Assembly (NCBI GenBank): GCA_016784545.1
Contig: JADHUM010000001.1
Coordinates: forward strand, 1 to 64,000
DNA length: 64,000 nucleotides
Direction of reading: 5' to 3'
DNA from: Candidatus Neomarinimicrobiota bacterium
GTDB taxonomy: Bacteria > Fidelibacterota > UBA8477 > JABMPR01
This document shows positions 60,505-64,000 of this stretch, piece after piece. Position 1 is the first letter of the stretch. Each line of letters starts with the position of its first letter. The notes under the pieces were generated by a model. That model was not told where the DNA came from, ran no database searches, and was given only the letters and a program-made list of their open reading frames with translations. Made by a program: the position numbers and the translations under genes.

Positions 60505-62601
60505 TTGTCTACCCCTCTGAATACGGAACGCATTGGAAAACTTCGCAGACGTCTGAATCATCGACGATCCCGATACGTCCTCCTGCAGAATGCTTTATTT
60601 AAGATTAAGTCATTTGATCAACTATTTGTGATTATTATTGCCATGCTTATTGGTGTTTTTGCTGGTGTGATTTCCGCAGGATTTAGAACGCTTATTGAAT
60701 TTTTCCGTCTTACTCTGTGGGGAGACGGTTCCTTAATCGATGTTGTCAAGGCGGCTCCTCTTTACTTGAAAATCGGAATCCCGGCATTCGGTAGTGCCCT
60801 GGTTGCCTGGTTTGTCATGCATTTTGCACCTGAAGCAAAGGGTCACGGCGTGCCAGAAGTTATGAATGCGGTGGCAACTCAAAATGGGTTTATTCGTATG
60901 CGTGTGGTGATCATCAAAGCATTTGCTTCCGCCATGTCCATCGCAACGGGTGCTTCAGTCGGTCGTGAAGGTCCCATTGTTCAGATTGGTTCTGCCTTTG
61001 GCTCAACTATTGGTCAAGTATTCCAGGTTTCCGTTAGAAGGATGAAAACATTTATCGGTTGTGGTGCTGCGGCTGGAATTGCAGCAACCTTTAATGCCCC
61101 CATTGCCGGAGCTCTTTTTGCTTCAGAGGTCATTCTTGGTGATTTTAGTGCCGCAGCAATCGGCCCCATCATTATCGCATCGGTTTTTGGTACTGTCATT
61201 AGCCGAGCCCTGTATGGGAATTTTCCGGCCTTTGTTCCCCCGACTTACACCCTCCACTCTCCCGTAGAAATAATATTTTATATCATCTTGGGTCTTGCCA
61301 CCGGTGTGGTAGCCTGGATTTTTGTGCGTTCACTCTACAAGACGGAAGACCTCTTCGATAGTTGGAAAGCTCCAGTTGCTCTTAAGGGCTTACTGGGTGG
61401 CGCTCTTCTCGGTATTGTCGCTATTTATCTCCCAGAAATTTTAGGTGTTGGTTACGAAACCATGGATAAGGTGTTAAGCGGCAATATTGGATTAGCCCTT
61501 GCGGCTGGTTTGGTCCTGGCCAAAATTTTTGCAACAAGCCTTTCCATGGGATTTGGTGCCTCTGGAGGTGTTTTTGCTCCTTCTCTTTTCATAGGATCAA
61601 TGCTGGGAGGTGCAATGGGTGGTGTAATCCATATGCTTTTCCCTGAAATTACTGCCACTAGTGGTGCCTATGCACTGGTAGGAATGGCTGCCATGGTTGC
61701 GGCAACGACTCATGCTCCAGTTACTGCTGTATTAATCATCTTCGAGATGACCAAGGAATATACAGTCATTTTACCTCTGATGATTACCAGCATCATTGCC
61801 ATGGTGATTTCATCAAGACTGCTTAAGGGTTCAAACATTTACACGCTGAAGCTGCAGAGGCGGGGAATTGATATTTACGGTGGAAAAGACATCAATATTC
61901 TTGATAAAATCAGCGTAAATGACTTAAAAAAGAAGATCATAGATACGGTGCCTGAGTCCATGACACTACAGGAGCTTCTTGAAAAGCTGTCAACCAGCTC
62001 TGCCTTGAATACTTATGTTAAAGATGACGTCGGCCAACTTATTGGGATCATCACTCACTCAGCCATGCGCCGGTATTTGAATCACCATGAAGAAATTCCA
62101 GACCATGTCACAGTAAAGGACATGATGAATCAAAAGTTTGAGGTCATACACGATGAGACGCCCATTCATGAGGTTCTGAGAAAAATGATCGAAATGGATC
62201 TGGAAGCCTTACCCGTTGTTGATGAGAACCAAATGCTCCAGGGTGAAGTGGAGCGAACCTCCATCGTACACCAGTATCAGGAGTTGTTGATCCATGCAGA
62301 ATCAGCCAAAGCCATGGCCACTTCAATGAAATATATTCACAGACAGTATCATGAAAAATCTGAAGTGATTCCCGGCTTTTTTCTGGCGCGGATCAACGTC
62401 CCCTCAGCGTTTATCAATCAGTCCTTACGTTCGCTAAATGTCCGTCAATCCTACGGTGTGGATATTTTATTAATCAGGCGAGCTGAATCAAACAAGGAAC
62501 GGGATATCATTCCAGATGTGAATGACAAGCTTCAATCTTCAGATCAGTTGCTCATTTTTGGCGAACAAGCCAAAGTCGAGCTTTTGTGCAATACAAACTA
62601 A
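60505..62601 (+). CDS. ClC-family chloride/proton transporter with CBS pair and C-terminal TrkA-C-like domain
   Basis: This 698-residue protein has a ClC domain (residues ~35-445) with the selectivity motif GREGPIVQIG containing the gating Glu, GIAATFNAPIAGALFA and GFGASGGVFAPSL. Two CBS domains follow (~470-595; VTVKDMMNQKFEVIHDETPI, LEALPVVDENQML), then a TrkA-C-like domain (~620-698; VPSAFINQSLRSLNVRQSYG). ClC plus CBS is common; the added TrkA-C domain, usual in potassium transporters, is less so. The TTG start follows AAGGAC at about 15 bases, so the start is somewhat uncertain. Confidence 0.92.
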   Translation: MSTPLNTERIGKLRRRLNHRRSRYVLLQNALFKIKSFDQLFVIIIAMLIGVFAGVISAGFRTLIEFFRLTLWGDGSLIDVVKAAPLYLKIGIPAFGSALVAWFVMHFAPEAKGHGVPEVMNAVATQNGFIRMRVVIIKAFASAMSIATGASVGREGPIVQIGSAFGSTIGQVFQVSVRRMKTFIGCGAAAGIAATFNAPIAGALFASEVILGDFSAAAIGPIIIASVFGTVISRALYGNFPAFVPPTYTLHSPVEIIFYIILGLATGVVAWIFVRSLYKTEDLFDSWKAPVALKGLLGGALLGIVAIYLPEILGVGYETMDKVLSGNIGLALAAGLVLAKIFATSLSMGFGASGGVFAPSLFIGSMLGGAMGGVIHMLFPEITATSGAYALVGMAAMVAATTHAPVTAVLIIFEMTKEYTVILPLMITSIIAMVISSRLLKGSNIYTLKLQRRGIDIYGGKDINILDKISVNDLKKKIIDTVPESMTLQELLEKLSTSSALNTYVKDDVGQLIGIITHSAMRRYLNHHEEIPDHVTVKDMMNQKFEVIHDETPIHEVLRKMIEMDLEALPVVDENQMLQGEVERTSIVHQYQELLIHAESAKAMATSMKYIHRQYHEKSEVIPGFFLARINVPSAFINQSLRSLNVRQSYGVDILLIRRAESNKERDIIPDVNDKLQSSDQLLIFGEQAKVELLCNTN

Positions 62602-62750
62602 TCAAAACTATCGTTTAATAGACTATCCAGACAAAGGTTTGATCACGCCCAGTGTGTTTTAGTAAAAGCTTATGAAATAATGTTTTGCAATTGAGACTTA
62701 TTCGCATATACTTGATGCATGTCAATAACAATTATATCTAAAGGATAAAA

Positions 62751-63449
62751 ATGAACATAAAATCACTGGTACTTCTTTCCTCTCTCCTGCTGGCTGCAAA
62801 TCTCCAGGCGGATGGGAGGCGTTATGTCTGGACCTACGAATACCAAACCCTGCCTCGCGGTGAAGCTGAGTTGGAATCCTATACTGAGTTCTCACATCTC
62901 GATACAGATTCAGGTAGACAGGCCACAACCACTTTACAGTATGAATATGAAATCGGAATGAATGATTGGTTTGATGTGGGTATCTATCAAAAATTCAAGC
63001 AGACCCATGTCTCACCCATTGCTTATGATGGGTTTAAGCTGAGAATGCGCTTTAGACTCGGTGAAAAAGGTCGCTGGCCCCTGAATCCACTGATCTATCT
63101 GGAATACAAGGATAATGCAGCCTTTGATCACTCTGCCCTTGAAACCAAACTCATTCTGGCTCGAGATTTTGAAAAGCTCAACATTTCACTCAACCCCGTT
63201 ATAGAATTTGAGTTTGACGACGAGGAAACCGAGATTGAATTTGAATATACCGCAGGTCTCAGTTATCGGATTCACCCCCTCCTAAGTCTGGGTCTTGAGA
63301 TCAAGGGCGACGCTGATCAATTCTACTGGGGTCCAACCCTCTCACATGGAAAAAAGGATTTATGGTTTGCCCTGGGGCTGCTGGTCCCGGGTTCAGAGGA
63401 TGCTGGAGCAGATCGCTTGCTGCGCTTTATTATGGGAGTAGGGCTTTAA
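62751..63449 (+). CDS. Exported beta-barrel-like protein of unknown function
   Basis: This 232-residue protein has a signal peptide (MNIKSLVLLSSLLLAANLQA). The mature part alternates strands with aromatic and charged residues (TTLQYEYEIGMNDWFDVGIY, FKLRMRFRLGEKGRWPLNPL), a pattern of small outer-membrane barrels. It ends in FIMGVGL. ATG follows AAAGGAT. It is downstream of the ClC gene on the same strand but 149 bases away, and convergent with trmO. Confidence 0.7.
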   Translation: MNIKSLVLLSSLLLAANLQADGRRYVWTYEYQTLPRGEAELESYTEFSHLDTDSGRQATTTLQYEYEIGMNDWFDVGIYQKFKQTHVSPIAYDGFKLRMRFRLGEKGRWPLNPLIYLEYKDNAAFDHSALETKLILARDFEKLNISLNPVIEFEFDDEETEIEFEYTAGLSYRIHPLLSLGLEIKGDADQFYWGPTLSHGKKDLWFALGLLVPGSEDAGADRLLRFIMGVGL

Positions 63450-63465
63450 GCTTGACCCAAATATC

Positions 63466-63942
63466 TCAGGACTTCCTGGATTTTTTCCAATAATTTTTAA
63501 GAAGTTCTGAGACCCATTGGGGCTGTTTTGTATCTCCGGGAATAAACTCTTGAAAAACGGGTTTAATATCCAGGATGGGCGAACCATCTACAGCATCCAG
63601 GCCCTGCACTGTGAGAACGCTTCCAACAACTTTTAAGATTTTTGCTGCACACAGTCCAATTGGATTGGGATGATAAGAGGAACGCTGAGCTAACAATCCA
63701 AGTTTTGGCCAAGCCTGGTTGTCGCGGGGGTGCCTTGAATCTGGCACTTTCTTGTCAGCGGGGATGCGATGAAAAACAAAGATAATCTCAACATGTGAAA
63801 AGGTATCCAGCCCCATAAATAATTCTGCAGAGAGATCCTCTCGAAGATGAATTTCTGAGATAACTTCACCCCAATCATCATCCTCCAGATGATACCGATC
63901 ATTGGATACATAGGCTATGGGAGTGAGGTCGATTGTTTCCAT
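63466..63942 (-). CDS. trmO: tRNA (N6-threonylcarbamoyladenosine(37)-N6)-methyltransferase-like protein (TrmO/TsaA family)
   Basis: This 158-residue protein of the UPF0066/TrmO beta-barrel family has RHPRDNQAWPKLGLLAQRSS, HPNPIGLCAAKILKV and LDAVDGSPILDIKP. TrmO uses S-adenosylmethionine to methylate the t6A base of tRNA. The short length matches archaeal and minimal bacterial members lacking the C-terminal RNA-binding domain. Some members have other roles, so the exact substrate is not certain. The start ATG lies nine bases after the end of the next minus-strand gene. Confidence 0.85.
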   Translation of the reverse strand: METIDLTPIAYVSNDRYHLEDDDWGEVISEIHLREDLSAELFMGLDTFSHVEIIFVFHRIPADKKVPDSRHPRDNQAWPKLGLLAQRSSYHPNPIGLCAAKILKVVGSVLTVQGLDAVDGSPILDIKPVFQEFIPGDTKQPQWVSELLKNYWKKSRKS

Positions 63943-63951
63943 TTGTTAGTA

Positions 63952-64000
63952 CTATCTCACCAGGAGTAATTTCGTAATCGCTGTGTGGGAGTCAGTTTCC
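63952..64000 (-). CDS. C-terminal end of a secreted protein with type IX-like tail (truncated)
   Basis: On the minus strand the last 16 codons read ETDSHTAITKLLLVR and a TAG at 63952-63954. This resembles the end of type IX sorting tails (short basic residue, then K-LLL-x-[KR]). Only the last 15 residues are visible, so the identity is tentative. It is followed by trmO nine bases downstream. Confidence 0.45.
   Translation of the reverse strand, partial: ETDSHTAITKLLLVR

Overview
The window looks like a chromosomal segment of a Gram-negative bacterium of the FCB (Fibrobacterota-Chlorobiota-Bacteroidota) assemblage, probably one of its less cultured lineages. Evidence seen here: two complete secreted proteins, and probably a third cut by the right edge, end in type IX secretion-like C-terminal tails; an Mla-type lipid transport operon and several outer-membrane barrel-like proteins imply an outer membrane; Shine-Dalgarno sites (AAGGAG, GGAGGT) are well formed, which argues against typical Bacteroidota. 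Base composition is moderate. I cannot name the genus from sequence alone.

Layout. 1-3.6 kb: the end of an unidentified gene, a CBS-pair protein and a three-gene proton-translocating transhydrogenase (pntAA-pntAB-pntB). 3.6-11.1 kb: a 2H-phosphodiesterase-like gene without a normal start, a 1081-residue secreted protein with four lamin-tail domains, an LPP20-like lipoprotein, a LytS/LytTR-type two-component pair and an unknown exported protein. 11.2-17.2 kb (minus strand): an Mla/MCE lipid transport operon whose auxiliary lipoprotein is fused to a barrel-like region. 17.5-28.2 kb: mostly housekeeping and redox genes (MsrBA fusion, sulfatase, flavoprotein, pseudouridine synthase, a frameshifted pirin, a Rieske-glutamate synthase fusion, GNAT, radical SAM). 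28.3-32.5 kb: a methanol:corrinoid methyltransferase module (mtaB, mtaC and a UroD-family partner) divergent from an AraC-type regulator, with an inverted repeat between them.

32.6-54.4 kb is the core of the window: an anaerobic purine-degradation island on the plus strand. It holds adenine deaminase, two three-subunit molybdenum hydroxylases (one with its subunits split across about 10 kb), SsnA, YgeY, YgeW, two fold-type-II PLP enzymes, a small membrane protein, YgfK and an 8-oxoguanine-deaminase-like amidohydrolase. The gene set parallels the E. coli ygeW-xdhD region and the purine clusters of gut anaerobes. The inferred flow is: adenine, guanine derivatives and xanthine are deaminated and hydroxylated towards urate; the ring is reduced and opened (YgfK, SsnA, YgeY); a carbamoyl group is removed (YgeW); and the remaining carbon and nitrogen are released by PLP lyases. 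ygeX, hyuA, carbamate kinase, a purine permease and the Mo-cofactor maturation genes are not in the window.

The island is interrupted by two short cassettes, each a single four-helix-bundle ORF of the 23S rRNA intervening-sequence protein (IVP/S23) family inside imperfect inverted repeats, plus a possible third inverted-repeat remnant without an ORF. Families of short GC-rich palindromes lie between genes here and beside tag/dinB. 54.4-64 kb: a 953-residue secreted NlpC/P60-like protein, tag, dinB, a membrane or barrel protein of unknown function, a ClC transporter, an exported barrel-like protein, trmO and the last codons of another secreted protein.
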